A stretch of DNA of 64,000 nt from Acidobacteriota bacterium (GTDB lineage Bacteria; Acidobacteriota; Vicinamibacteria; Vicinamibacterales; SCN-69-37). Position 1 is the stretch's first letter, and the number at the start of each line of letters is the position of its first letter. This document shows positions 18,445 to 27,369 of this stretch, piece by piece. The notes beneath the pieces were generated by a model that saw only the letters and a list, made by a program, of their open reading frames with translations, did no database searches and had not been told where the DNA came from. The translations under genes and the position numbers were made by a program. Location of the stretch: assembly GCA_020853395.1 (NCBI GenBank), contig JADYYY010000016.1, forward strand, positions 62,001 through 126,000, given 5' to 3'.

Positions 18445-19788
18445 TCAGCTCAGCGACAAGCCGTTCAGCCGGCCGGTCGAATCGCCCACGTGCTCGCCGC
18501 GGACGCCGGCGTGCTCGATCATCGTCGCGAAGAGATTCGTCACCGGCGTCTCGCGCTGATACACGATGTGCCGGCCTGGCGAGACGAGGCCGCCGCCGCG
18601 GCCGGCGAGCAGCGTCGGCAGCCGATCGTGCGTGTGGACGTTGCCGTCCGACAGGCCGCTGCCGTAGCAGACGAGCGAGTGATCGAGGAGCGACCCGTCG
18701 CCGTCGGGCGTGGCCTTCATCTTCTTCAGGAACTCGGCGAAGAGCGTCGCGTGCAGCACGTTGATCTTCCGCACCTTCTCGAGCATGTCCATGTTGCCCA
18801 TGTGGTGCGTGAGCGGATGGTGGCCGTCCGCGACGCCGATCTCCGGATAGGCCCGCACGGATCCTTCGCGGCCGACGAGCAGCGTCGAGATGCGCGTGAC
18901 GTCGGCCTTGAACGCCAGGATCAGCATGTCGGTCATCAGCCGGAAGTAGTCGGGGAACTCCGCCGGCACGCCGAAGGGCTTCTCCATTCCCGGATCGATG
19001 ACCATCCCCTCGGTCTCGGCCACGGCCACCTGCCGTTCGATCTCGCGCACCGAGGTGAGGTACTCGTCGAGCTTGCGGCGGTCGCTGCCGCCGAGCGTCT
19101 GTTCCAGGCCGCGGCGGCTGTCGAGGATGCCATCGAGGATGCTGCGGCGCATCGACAGGCGCCGCGCCCGCGCTTCCGGCGGTTCGGCGACGTCGGTGCC
19201 GAAGAGCCGCTCGAACAGTTGGCGCGGATCCGAGATGGGCGGGAGCGGCTGGGTCGGCGTCTTCCACGACACGTTGTACGCGTACGCGCACGAGTAGCCG
19301 CTGTCGCAGTTGCCGGCGAGCCTGGCCTCCTCGAGGCCCAGCTCGAGCGAGGGCAATCGCGTCTCGCGGCCGATCGCGTTGGCCGCGATCTGATCGGCGG
19401 AGATCCCGAGCTTCAGGTCGGCGCCGGCGGTCTTGTACACCTCGACGCCGGTCATGTAGGAGCCGAGCGCGCGGCCGTGGTCGCCGGCACCCGCCTGCAG
19501 CGGCCGGCCCCAGTGCGTCGTCAGATTCGACAGCACGAGGACGTCCTGTTTCACCGGCTCGAGCGGGGCGAGAATCTCCGGCAGCGCCGTGAGCGCGCCC
19601 TCCGCGCCGGGCGTCCAGCCGCGCATGTCGATGCCGTTCGGCAGGTAGAACCACGCGAGCCGCAGCGGGCGCGCCGCGTTCGTCCGCGCGAACGCGGGCG
19701 TCATCGCGTCCAGGAACGGCAGGCTGATGACCGCGCCCATGCTCTTGAGCACGGTGCGGCGGGAGAGCGTCTTGCGCGTGGCGATCAT
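18445..19788 (-). CDS. DUF1552 exported protein
   Basis: A 447-residue protein of the DUF1552 family. It starts with a twin-arginine-like signal (SRRTVLKSMGAVISLPFLDAM) and the family-typical LRLAWFYLPNGIDMRGW. Later conserved blocks include HHPLTHHMG and SLVCYGSGLSDGNVHTHDRLPTLLAG, which resembles the sulfatase/DUF1501-like end. These proteins are almost always encoded next to a DUF1592-type cytochrome-like protein, as here, where start and stop overlap by 4 nt (ATGA). The pair is widespread in Acidobacteriota and Planctomycetota, and its biochemical role is not established. Confidence 0.85.
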   Translation of the reverse strand: MIATRKTLSRRTVLKSMGAVISLPFLDAMTPAFARTNAARPLRLAWFYLPNGIDMRGWTPGAEGALTALPEILAPLEPVKQDVLVLSNLTTHWGRPLQAGAGDHGRALGSYMTGVEVYKTAGADLKLGISADQIAANAIGRETRLPSLELGLEEARLAGNCDSGYSCAYAYNVSWKTPTQPLPPISDPRQLFERLFGTDVAEPPEARARRLSMRRSILDGILDSRRGLEQTLGGSDRRKLDEYLTSVREIERQVAVAETEGMVIDPGMEKPFGVPAEFPDYFRLMTDMLILAFKADVTRISTLLVGREGSVRAYPEIGVADGHHPLTHHMGNMDMLEKVRKINVLHATLFAEFLKKMKATPDGDGSLLDHSLVCYGSGLSDGNVHTHDRLPTLLAGRGGGLVSPGRHIVYQRETPVTNLFATMIEHAGVRGEHVGDSTGRLNGLSLS

Positions 19789-22262
19789 GGACGTCGAGCC
19801 TCCTCCGCGGCCGGACGGGCCGGACCGCGGCGCTGCTGGAACGGCGTGCTTTCGACTATGGCGAGCACGAGCGCCTGGAGCCGGAACTCCGCGGCCGTCG
19901 TCTGCCGGACGATGGCGCGGATGGCGGGGCGATCGAACGGCTCCACGCCGCGGCCGAGCGCGTAGGTGAGCATCTTCTCGGCCAGCCCTTTCGTGAAATC
20001 GGGCGCGCTCTCGAGCAGCAGCGCCTTCAGCTCGGCCGGCCCAGAGAACGTGCGGCCGTTCGGGAACGCGCCGCTCGAGTCGATCGGGAACTTGCCGTCG
20101 CCGGTCCGCCACTTGCCCGTGGCGTCGTAGTTCTCCAGCGCGAAGCCGAGCGGGTCCATGCGCGTATGGCAGCTCGCGCAGATCGCCTGCGTCCGATGTG
20201 CTTCCATGCGCTGGCGCAGCGTGCCGGCCGTGCCGACGGCCGCCTCGTCGAGCGCGGGCACGTCGGCCGGCGGGGGAGGCGGCGGCGTGTTGAACACGTT
20301 CTCGAGCAGGTACTTGCCGCGCAGCACCACGGACGTCCGCGTGGGATAGGCCGAGACCGTCAGCACGCTGGCCTGTGTGAACACGCCGCCGCGCTGGTCG
20401 GTCGAGAGCTCCACGCGGCGGAACTCCGGCCCCTTCACGTCGCCGATGCCGTAGTGACGGGCGAGCAGCTCGTTGAGGAACGTGTACTTCGCGTCGATGA
20501 AGTCGGTCACCGGCCGGTCGCCGCGCAGGATCGCGTCGAAGAACATCGTCGTCTCCGTCCGCATCGCGTCGCGCAGCTCCGGCGTCCACTCCGGGTAGCG
20601 CTCGGCATCGCGCGTGATGGCGTCGAGGCTTCGCGTCTCGAGCCACTGGCTGCCGAAGTGCTCGGCGAGCGCGCGCGACTTCGGATCGGCCAGCATGCGC
20701 GCGACCTCACGGCGCAGGACCGCGGGCTCGTGCAGCCGGTTCGACTCGGCGAGACGCAGCAGCGGCTCGTCCGGCATCGAGCTCCAGAGGAAGTAGCTCA
20801 GCCGCGAGGCCAGCTCGACGTCTCGCAGCGGCGCGATCCGTCCGGGCGCGGGATCCCGCTCGATGCGGAACAGGAACGACGGCGACACGAGCATGGCCGT
20901 GAGCGCGAACTGCAGGCGCTGGCGCGGGCCGTAGCCGGCGGCCTGCGCCCGGTCGTACACCGCGAGCAACTCGTCGGCGTCGGCCCTGGTCACCGGCCGC
21001 CGGTACGCGCGATGGGCGAGCGCCTCGAGGATGCGGCGGGCGCAGCCGCGCCCCTGATCCGGAGGGCAGACGAGCGCGGGGTTCGCGGCCGCGACGGGCG
21101 ACGCCGGGGCGTACGGGCCGGCGACGTCGATGAACTCCGGATAGATGTTCTGGGCCGGGTTGCGGCGCGAGGCGACCGGTATCCGTTCGAGCGTGGTGTC
21201 GTCGACGAACTCCGCGCGGAACACATGGCGGTTGCCCGTGAGGAACACGCGGGCTTCCTCGACCGCGCGCTGCGTGGCGCCGCCCTGCCGGTTCACCGCG
21301 CTGATCTGCACGGGCACCTGGGCCGTCCGGATCGGCCGGCCATCGACCGAAATCCGCACCGTGACGGGCGGGTCCGCCTCGCCGCGGTGCCCGGTGATCG
21401 CGACCTTGACGATGTACTCGGCGTCGTGGGCGAGCACGTCCGACAGCTCCACGGCGTTGTCGCCGATGCGGCGCACCTTGGATCGCCGCGTGAAGATCGC
21501 CGGCGACGGCAGGGGATCGCCGCCGACGAGGCGCGAAGCGATCTGCTCGGCGGCCGCGAGGTACTTCTGCATCAGCGTCGGCGACACCGTCAGGACGTCG
21601 CCGATCGTGTCGAAGCCGTACCCCGAGTCGTCGGGCGGAAACTCCTCGGCGGCGTCGAAGTCGATGCCGAGCAGGTCGCGGATCGTGTTGCCGTACTCGA
21701 CGCGGTTGAGCCGGCGCGCCGTCACGCGCCCCGGATCGGGTGGCATCCGAAGGTCAGCCTCTTCGAAGGCGCGATCGAGGTACGCGACCATCGCCGCGCG
21801 GTCGCGTTCCTCGAGCGGCTCGAAGTTGGGATCCGGCTGCGGCATCTCGTACGACCGCACCTTGGCGAGGATCGTTTCCCACTCGTTGCGGTGGGTGTCA
21901 ATCGACTCCGGCCAGAGGTACGTCTCGATCGGGGCGTTCGCGATTCGGTTGTGGCACTGCGAGCAGATGTACGTGAGGACCGGTTCGACGTCGCGCGCGA
22001 ACTCGGCGGCCGTCAGCCGCGGCGCGGCCTCGGGCGGGCGCCCCGTCGTCTTCGCCGTCGTGCCCACCGAGGCCGCGGCCGCCGGCGCACGTCCCGGCGC
22101 CGTACGTTCGCCCGCCGGCGCATGGCTCACGGCCGGCGCGGGGCGCGCGCCGGCGGATGCGGCGGCGTTGCCCGGTGTGGATTGCCCGGCTCGAACGGCC
22201 AGGGCCGCCGACACGACGGCGACCATGGCTGCGCTCAGTCGGAGGCTTGCGGGACGCATCAT
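19785..22262 (-). CDS. DUF1587/1592/1588/1585 multidomain cytochrome-like protein
   Basis: An 825-residue exported protein. The signal peptide is followed by an Ala/Pro-rich linker. A cytochrome-c-like module with CSQCH (C100-H104) comes next, then the DUF1587, DUF1595, DUF1592, DUF1588 and DUF1585 blocks in order. A second haem-type motif CASCH (C695-H699) lies in CHTRMDPLGFALENYDATGKWR. Both haem motifs are intact. It forms an operon with DUF1552 and the nucleoside-hydrolase-like gene. The double ATG at 22262/22259 begins a normal signal peptide; the longer frame opening at 22541 runs over the divergent esterase gene and is rejected. Family function is unknown. Confidence 0.85.
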   Translation of the reverse strand: MMRPASLRLSAAMVAVVSAALAVRAGQSTPGNAAASAGARPAPAVSHAPAGERTAPGRAPAAAASVGTTAKTTGRPPEAAPRLTAAEFARDVEPVLTYICSQCHNRIANAPIETYLWPESIDTHRNEWETILAKVRSYEMPQPDPNFEPLEERDRAAMVAYLDRAFEEADLRMPPDPGRVTARRLNRVEYGNTIRDLLGIDFDAAEEFPPDDSGYGFDTIGDVLTVSPTLMQKYLAAAEQIASRLVGGDPLPSPAIFTRRSKVRRIGDNAVELSDVLAHDAEYIVKVAITGHRGEADPPVTVRISVDGRPIRTAQVPVQISAVNRQGGATQRAVEEARVFLTGNRHVFRAEFVDDTTLERIPVASRRNPAQNIYPEFIDVAGPYAPASPVAAANPALVCPPDQGRGCARRILEALAHRAYRRPVTRADADELLAVYDRAQAAGYGPRQRLQFALTAMLVSPSFLFRIERDPAPGRIAPLRDVELASRLSYFLWSSMPDEPLLRLAESNRLHEPAVLRREVARMLADPKSRALAEHFGSQWLETRSLDAITRDAERYPEWTPELRDAMRTETTMFFDAILRGDRPVTDFIDAKYTFLNELLARHYGIGDVKGPEFRRVELSTDQRGGVFTQASVLTVSAYPTRTSVVLRGKYLLENVFNTPPPPPPADVPALDEAAVGTAGTLRQRMEAHRTQAICASCHTRMDPLGFALENYDATGKWRTGDGKFPIDSSGAFPNGRTFSGPAELKALLLESAPDFTKGLAEKMLTYALGRGVEPFDRPAIRAIVRQTTAAEFRLQALVLAIVESTPFQQRRGPARPAAEEARRP

Positions 22263-22326
22263 CCGGGCACCCTGCACGAGCCGCCGCGCGCTCCTGACAT
22301 GGCGCGTCCGGCCGTTCGGTCTGGCG

Positions 22327-22332
22327 TAGAAT
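22327..22332 (+). promoter_or_regulatory. -10-like TAGAAT upstream of esterase gene
   Basis: TAGAAT lies 42 nt before the ATG at 22375, within the 112-bp gap between divergent genes. A purine-rich GAGAGG at 22364-22369 could bind ribosomes. Confidence 0.4.
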
Positions 22333-22374
22333 GCCTGCCACCCTATCACAGACCAGGGCCGATCGAGAGGTCCG

Positions 22375-23460
22375 ATGCGCAGACACAGGCAGCCTTCTGC
22401 ACTCGTCGTCACGTTCGCGATCACGCTGTCGGCGGCCGCGGGCGCGGCACAATTGCCCGCCGGGCTGACCCCGGCGCCGCCGCCGCAGTCGATCCCCGAG
22501 CCCGGTCCGGCGACGGCCGGGCCGTACGCGCCGCGAGCCATCCTGCCGGGTGGCGTGGTGGTGACGCTGTACCCGCCCGGCTCTCCGTTCCTGAAGGCCG
22601 ACCGGGTTCGCGAACCCGAGGTCTACAACATGACGGCCAACGTCCCCGGCCGCATCCAGAGCATCGTCAACATCCACAACCCGTCGATCGAGTTCCACCC
22701 GGCGGATCGAGGCACCAGCACCGGCGCCGTCGTCATCCTCGTCGCCGGAGGCGGACACAACACGTTGAACGTCGGCACCGAGGGCAGCGACTTCGTGCCG
22801 TTCTTCTACCAGTACGGCGTCGGCACGATCATCCTGCGCAACCGGCTCCGGCGCGATGGCTACGATGCCCAGACCGACGCGGTCTACGACGCCGAGCAGG
22901 CGATCCGCATGGTGCGGGCCCGTGCCCAGGAATGGCAGGTGGATCCGCGGAAGATCGGCATCATGGGCTTCTCGGCAGGCGCCGAGCTGGCAGCGCCCGC
23001 GGCCGTGAGCTACCCGGCGTTCGAGGCCGCGAACGCGAGCGCCGCGGACCCGCTCGCCGGCATCAGCGCGCGGCCGGACTTCGTCGTGCTCGTCTATCCG
23101 GGACCGACGCCGTTCGCGCGGAACCCGGGGACCGCGATCCCCGCCGACGCGCCGCCCGTCTTCATCACGAGCGCCGGCTCGGGCGACGCGCAGCACGCCA
23201 TCTGGGCCGACGAGCTCTTCGCGGCGTTCCTCAAGGCGCGCGTGCCCAACCTGGAGATGCACATCTACGGGAATGGCGTCCACGCCAACGGCATGAAGGA
23301 CCGGGACGGCACGCCGTTCGGCACGTGGCACGTGCGGCTCGTCGACTGGGTCCGCGATCTCGGCTTCCTGCAGAAGCCGGGCGTCGAAACCCGCGCTGCA
23401 CGGGATGTCGCCGCGTATCGGGCCGCGCGCGAGCGGCGCGCGACCAGCGGGTCGAACTGA
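22375..23460 (+). CDS. secreted alpha/beta-hydrolase (acetyl-esterase-like)
   Basis: A 361-residue exported protein with an N-terminal signal (cleavage near AGAAQ) and an alpha/beta-hydrolase fold. The oxyanion region is VVILVAGGGHNTLN, the nucleophile elbow is GFSAGAE (S200), and a late His occurs in GNGVHANGMKDRDGTPFGTW. The layout resembles BD-FAE/xylan acetylesterase-type hydrolases often found with carbohydrate utilisation. It is monocistronic and divergent from the DUF1592 operon. The ester substrate is unknown. Confidence 0.85.
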   Translation: MRRHRQPSALVVTFAITLSAAAGAAQLPAGLTPAPPPQSIPEPGPATAGPYAPRAILPGGVVVTLYPPGSPFLKADRVREPEVYNMTANVPGRIQSIVNIHNPSIEFHPADRGTSTGAVVILVAGGGHNTLNVGTEGSDFVPFFYQYGVGTIILRNRLRRDGYDAQTDAVYDAEQAIRMVRARAQEWQVDPRKIGIMGFSAGAELAAPAAVSYPAFEAANASAADPLAGISARPDFVVLVYPGPTPFARNPGTAIPADAPPVFITSAGSGDAQHAIWADELFAAFLKARVPNLEMHIYGNGVHANGMKDRDGTPFGTWHVRLVDWVRDLGFLQKPGVETRAARDVAAYRAARERRATSGSN

Positions 23461-23534
23461 CGCCCCGAGCCCTCTGGCCCGTTCGTGGGGTCGGCGGGCA
23501 GGCCGGCCGGCGCTACACTGCAGCGGCCACGACG

Positions 23535-25211
23535 ATGAGGCTCAGCGTGCCCCGGCGACGCCGTTTCCAGGCGACCGCACTCCTTGTCGCGGGCGCCGCG
23601 GCGTGTGCGCCACCTTCGACGCCCGCGCCAGGAAGTCCGCCGGCCGTGGCGGCTGCCGGCGTGACGCCAGCGGCATCGCCCGCTGCCGGCGCGCCGCCGG
23701 CGATGGCGGTCGCGTCTGGATCGAGTCCGGCGGCTGCCGTCGTGCCCAAAGTCGTGCCCAACGTCGCACCCAATAACGCCGCACCGCCGGCACCTGCGGC
23801 CGAGCCGGCGGGCGCGGCGTCGCTCGACGTGCCGGAAGACGGGCTCTCGACGACGCCTCCCGGTACGCCGGTGGATCGCGAAGCGGCGCTGCGCACGGAG
23901 GTCGAGGCCTGGAAGCGCGTCCCCTATCGCGACAACGGCCAGACACGGCGCGGCATCGGCAACGCCGGCTTCGTCCGCGCGGTCGTCAAGGTCACGCTCG
24001 GCGCGGACATTCCCGACACCTACGACGAGCAGGTCCGCACGGGCAAGCTCGTCGAGCGCGATGCGCTCCAGCCAGGCGACCTCGTCTTCTTCGAGGGCAG
24101 CGGTTTCGGCCCGTTCCGATCGCACAGCGTCGGCCTCTTCCTGGGCGGGCGCGACGTCGCGCTCGCGCGGAAAGAGAGCGGCGTCACGATCGTCAGGCTG
24201 AGCGATCCGACGTGGTCGTCGAAGTACAAGACCGCGCGGCGGGTGCCGAGCGGCGCCGTGGCGCCGCCCGTCTTCGATCTCGCCACGTACGGCTCGGACC
24301 GCGCCCGGCTGCTGCGCGACATCGCGCAGGCCTGGACGGGCGTGCTCTATCGCACGGGCGGCAAGACGTTCGAGGGCATCGGCAACGACGAGTTCGTCCG
24401 CGAGGTGTACGGTGCGATCTACGAGACCGATCTCGAGGGCGAGCCGAACGACTGGCAGAAGATGGGGCAAGCCGTCGCCCGCGACAAGCTCGAGCCCGGC
24501 GACATCGTCATCTACGACGCGGGCGGCATCGGCCAGATCGTGAGCCAGCGTCATGCCGGGCTCTATCTCGGCGGCGGCGAGATCGTCGCCGCGGTGCGCG
24601 GGTCGGCCGTGCGGGTCGTGAAGCTCACCGACCCGAAGTGGTCGCGCGCCTACAAGGGCGCACGCCGCATCGACCCGGACGTGCTCGCGCGGCTCGAGGA
24701 AGCGCGCGAAGAGCGTGCAGCGGCGCGGGCAGGCCGCGGCGCCGTGCCGGAGGCCGGCAGCGCGTACCGGCCATCGGCGGCGACTGGCGCCGTCGTGCCG
24801 ATGTCGCCGCACGTCGTCAGCGAGCCGGAACGCCGCCTGCGCGACGTGACCGAGACCTGGCGCGGGACCCCGTACAAGCTCGGCGGCACGTCGCGATCCG
24901 GCATCGACTGCTCGGCGTTCTCACGCGTCCTCTACCAGGCCGTGTACGACGTCGAGCTGCCGAGGACGGCCGAGCAGCAGGAGCAGCTCGGCACGAAGGT
25001 CGATCGCAAGACGCTACGGGCAGGCGACTTGATCTTCTTCCGCACGCAGGGCATGGGCCCGTTCTTCAAGAGCCGTCACGTCGGCGTGTACTTGGGCGGC
25101 GGGCAATTCGCCCAGGCGTCCGGGCGACGCGGGGTGACGGTTTCCAGCCTCGAGAACCGCTACTGGAGCCGCAAGTACCATTCGGCCCGGCGCGTGGCGC
25201 GTCCAGCCTGA
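23535..25211 (+). CDS. exported protein with three NlpC/P60 domains, two lacking the catalytic Cys
   Basis: A 558-residue protein with a lipoprotein-like N-terminus (VAGAAACAPPS) and a long Ala/Pro/Val linker to about residue 110. Three tandem NlpC/P60 domains follow. The third (about 425-555) has the full site: GIDCSAF with C459 and the histidine in SRHVGVYLGGG. In the first two, the same position reads GIGNAGF (N143) and GIGNDEF (N284), so both Asp-Cys pairs have become Gly-Asn. The histidine-containing strands are kept (SHSVGLFLGG, SQRHAGLYLGGG). Only the last domain should cut peptidoglycan peptides; the others may bind. Preceded by TACACT (23514-23519), giving a short leader. Confidence 0.88.
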   Translation: MRLSVPRRRRFQATALLVAGAAACAPPSTPAPGSPPAVAAAGVTPAASPAAGAPPAMAVASGSSPAAAVVPKVVPNVAPNNAAPPAPAAEPAGAASLDVPEDGLSTTPPGTPVDREAALRTEVEAWKRVPYRDNGQTRRGIGNAGFVRAVVKVTLGADIPDTYDEQVRTGKLVERDALQPGDLVFFEGSGFGPFRSHSVGLFLGGRDVALARKESGVTIVRLSDPTWSSKYKTARRVPSGAVAPPVFDLATYGSDRARLLRDIAQAWTGVLYRTGGKTFEGIGNDEFVREVYGAIYETDLEGEPNDWQKMGQAVARDKLEPGDIVIYDAGGIGQIVSQRHAGLYLGGGEIVAAVRGSAVRVVKLTDPKWSRAYKGARRIDPDVLARLEEAREERAAARAGRGAVPEAGSAYRPSAATGAVVPMSPHVVSEPERRLRDVTETWRGTPYKLGGTSRSGIDCSAFSRVLYQAVYDVELPRTAEQQEQLGTKVDRKTLRAGDLIFFRTQGMGPFFKSRHVGVYLGGGQFAQASGRRGVTVSSLENRYWSRKYHSARRVARPA

Positions 25212-25214
25212 CGG

Positions 25215-25243
25215 TTGGGCCGGGCGCGCCGTTCTCGTAGAAT
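25215..25243 (+). promoter_or_regulatory. promoter of small TM gene and symporter
   Basis: TTGGGC (25215-25220), 17 nt, then TAGAAT (25238-25243), followed by 7 nt and ATG at 25251. The spacing is ideal for a housekeeping promoter and predicts a leaderless transcript. Confidence 0.5.
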
Positions 25244-25250
25244 GGCGGCG

Positions 25251-25343
25251 ATGACCGGCATCCAGCGCAGCTACTGGAGGGTGCTCGCCGTCTGGCTCCT
25301 GACGCTCGCCGGCCTGTTCGCTTTCCAGCAGTACTTCTCGTGA
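25251..25343 (+). CDS. small single-pass membrane protein upstream of symporter
   Basis: A 30-residue ORF consisting of a short polar N-terminus (MTGIQRSYW) and one hydrophobic helix ending LFAFQQYFS. An in-frame ATG at 25242 would add three residues but overlaps the -10 hexamer. The stop lies 54 nt before the sodium/solute symporter start, and codon use is like that of the neighbours. It may be a small accessory subunit of the symporter, as small membrane partners are known for some transporters. No family is recognised. Confidence 0.6.
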   Translation: MTGIQRSYWRVLAVWLLTLAGLFAFQQYFS

Positions 25344-25397
25344 TGCGGCGGCGCCGGTCGTTCCTCGGGCCAGGGCGCCCCACCGCTCGCGCCTGAC

Positions 25398-27095
25398 ATG
25401 CACGCGCTCGACTGGATCGTCCTCGTCGGCGTGATGGGCTGGATCGTCTGGGACGGCATGCGCCGGACCAAGGACAGCGGCCAGCTCGCCGGGTACTTCC
25501 TCGCGAATCGATCGATCCCCTGGTGGGCCGCCGGCCTGTCGGTCATGGCCACGCAGCTCAGCGCGATCACGATGATCGGCACGACCGGACAGGGCTACAC
25601 CGACGGCATCCGGTTCATCCAGTTCTACTTCGCGCTGCCGCTCGCGATGATCGTGCTCTCGGTCACGCTCGTTCCTTTCTTCTACCACTCCGGCGTCTAC
25701 ACCGCGTACGAGTACCTGGAGCGCCGCTTCGACGGCAAGACCCGCAGCCTGACCAGCCTGCTGTTCCTGCTCTCGCGTGGGCTGTCGTGCGGCGCGGTCG
25801 TCTCGGCGCCGGCCGTCGTGCTCTCGCTCGTGCTCGGCTGGGACCTGACGGCGACCGCGCTCGTCATCACGATCCCGGCCGTCGTGTACACGATGGTGGG
25901 CGGCGTGCAGGCGGTCACCTGGACCGACGTGAAGGTCATGTCGCTCACGGTCATCGGCCTCGTCGCCGTGATCGCCGTCGCCGTGCTCGGGTTTCCGGCC
26001 GGGGTGAGCATCCCGGACGGCTTGCGCGTGGCAGCCGCGACCGGCCGCCTGCGCACGTTCGACTTCTCGTTCGACCTCGCCAACCCGTACACGTTCTGGT
26101 CGGGCACGATCGCGGCGCTGTTCCTCTTCTGTTCGTACTTCGGGACGGACCAGAGCCAGGTCCAGCGCTATCTCACGGCGCGATCGGCCGACGAGGCGCG
26201 GCGCTCGCTGCTGATGAGCGCCTACTGGAAGATCCCGCTCCAGTTGCTGGTGCTCCTCCTCGGCGTGATGGTCTACGTGTTCTACACGTTCAACGCCCCG
26301 CCGCTCATCTTCAGCGCCGTGCACAGCCGGCAGGTCATGGAGAGCGCCGCGGCGCCCGCCTTCACGGCGCTCGAGCTCGAGTTCGGCGCCGCGTACGACG
26401 CCAGGCGCCAGGCCGCGGAGCGGTACGTCGAGGCGCGCCGTGCCGGCGACCCGATGGCCGCCGCGCTCGGCGCCGACCGGCTCCGCGTCCAGGACGCCGC
26501 CGTCGACGATGTGCGCCGCCGAGCGGCGGAGCTCGTGCGCGAAACGGCGGGCGATCGCCAGTTCTCGGACGTCAACTACATCATCCCGACCTTCATCCTC
26601 ACCCGGCTGCCAGCCGGCGTGGTCGGCCTGCTGATGCTCGTCATCATGCTGTCGGCGACCGATACGATCGCCGGCGAGCTGAACTCGCTCGCGACCGCCA
26701 CCGTCATCGATTTCTACAAGCGCTGGTTCCGGCCTGCGGAAGCGGACGGCCACTATCTCATCGTGTCGAAGGTGGCGACGGGGCTCTGGGGGCTGTTCGC
26801 CTGCGCGGTGGCGGTCTGGGCCGCGGCGCTGGGCTCGCTGATCGAGGTCGTCAACCGGTTCGGGTCCTTCTTCTATGGCTCGATCCTCGGCGTGTTCATC
26901 CTGGCCGTCGGTGTGCCGATGGCGACCGGAACCGGCGCGTTCGTCGGGCTGATTGCCGGCATGAGCGCGGTCGCGTGGGTCGCGTCGTTCACCCGCATCG
27001 CCTTCCTCTGGCACAACGTCGTCGGCGCGGTGGTCGTCGTGATTGCGGGCGTGATCGTGAGCCGCATCGAGCGCGCGATCGCGCCTCGCCGGTAG
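25398..27095 (+). CDS. sodium/solute symporter family transporter
   Basis: A 565-residue inner-membrane protein of the SSS family with about thirteen hydrophobic segments. The early DSGQLAGYFLANRSIPWWAAGLSVMATQLSAITMIG is the classic SSS N-terminal signature. A second family block around LMLVIMLSATDTIAGELNSLATATVIDFYKRW follows. Between them, residues about 310-390 form a long polar, Ala/Arg-rich, probably helical loop, longer than in biochemically studied members. Substrate is unknown. The gene is bracketed by a 30-residue membrane peptide gene and a 65-residue exported protein gene on the same strand, probably one operon. Confidence 0.9.
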   Translation: MHALDWIVLVGVMGWIVWDGMRRTKDSGQLAGYFLANRSIPWWAAGLSVMATQLSAITMIGTTGQGYTDGIRFIQFYFALPLAMIVLSVTLVPFFYHSGVYTAYEYLERRFDGKTRSLTSLLFLLSRGLSCGAVVSAPAVVLSLVLGWDLTATALVITIPAVVYTMVGGVQAVTWTDVKVMSLTVIGLVAVIAVAVLGFPAGVSIPDGLRVAAATGRLRTFDFSFDLANPYTFWSGTIAALFLFCSYFGTDQSQVQRYLTARSADEARRSLLMSAYWKIPLQLLVLLLGVMVYVFYTFNAPPLIFSAVHSRQVMESAAAPAFTALELEFGAAYDARRQAAERYVEARRAGDPMAAALGADRLRVQDAAVDDVRRRAAELVRETAGDRQFSDVNYIIPTFILTRLPAGVVGLLMLVIMLSATDTIAGELNSLATATVIDFYKRWFRPAEADGHYLIVSKVATGLWGLFACAVAVWAAALGSLIEVVNRFGSFFYGSILGVFILAVGVPMATGTGAFVGLIAGMSAVAWVASFTRIAFLWHNVVGAVVVVIAGVIVSRIERAIAPRR

Positions 27096-27148
27096 CGGCC
27101 GACGCAACCAGGCGGAGCCGCGCTGATGAGCCCGTGGAGGAAGGACTG

Positions 27149-27346
27149 ATGCCGTCCCGCAGGCGCACGCAACTTCGAGTGCTGCTGGCGTGCCTCGTCC
27201 TGCAGTACGGCGTGCTGTCGGGCGCGCCCGTGCGGAAGGAAGAGCTGGACGAGCTTCGCCGGGCGCTCAGCGCGCCGGCCATCGCCGAGGTCCAGCGCAA
27301 GGAGGGCGATCCGCCCGACGACGCCACACGGGTCCTCGAACCGTGA
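27149..27346 (+). CDS. small exported protein downstream of symporter
   Basis: A 65-residue protein with a hydrophobic signal-like segment (LRVLLACLVLQYGVLSGAP) and a charged, helical, Glu/Arg-rich mature part. GGAGGAAGGA (27136-27145) is one of the strongest ribosome-binding sites in the window and supports the ATG at 27149. It lies 53 nt after the symporter stop. No family recognised. It could be a periplasmic accessory of the transporter or unrelated. Confidence 0.55.
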   Translation: MPSRRRTQLRVLLACLVLQYGVLSGAPVRKEELDELRRALSAPAIAEVQRKEGDPPDDATRVLEP

Positions 27347-27369
27347 CCCGTGTGGCGACCGACACCTGC

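Noticed and set aside
20166..23534. Long plus-strand frame running into the NlpC/P60 gene
   Set aside because: It is antisense to the DUF1592 gene and overlaps the esterase gene. The true start is the ATG at 23535 with a signal peptide.
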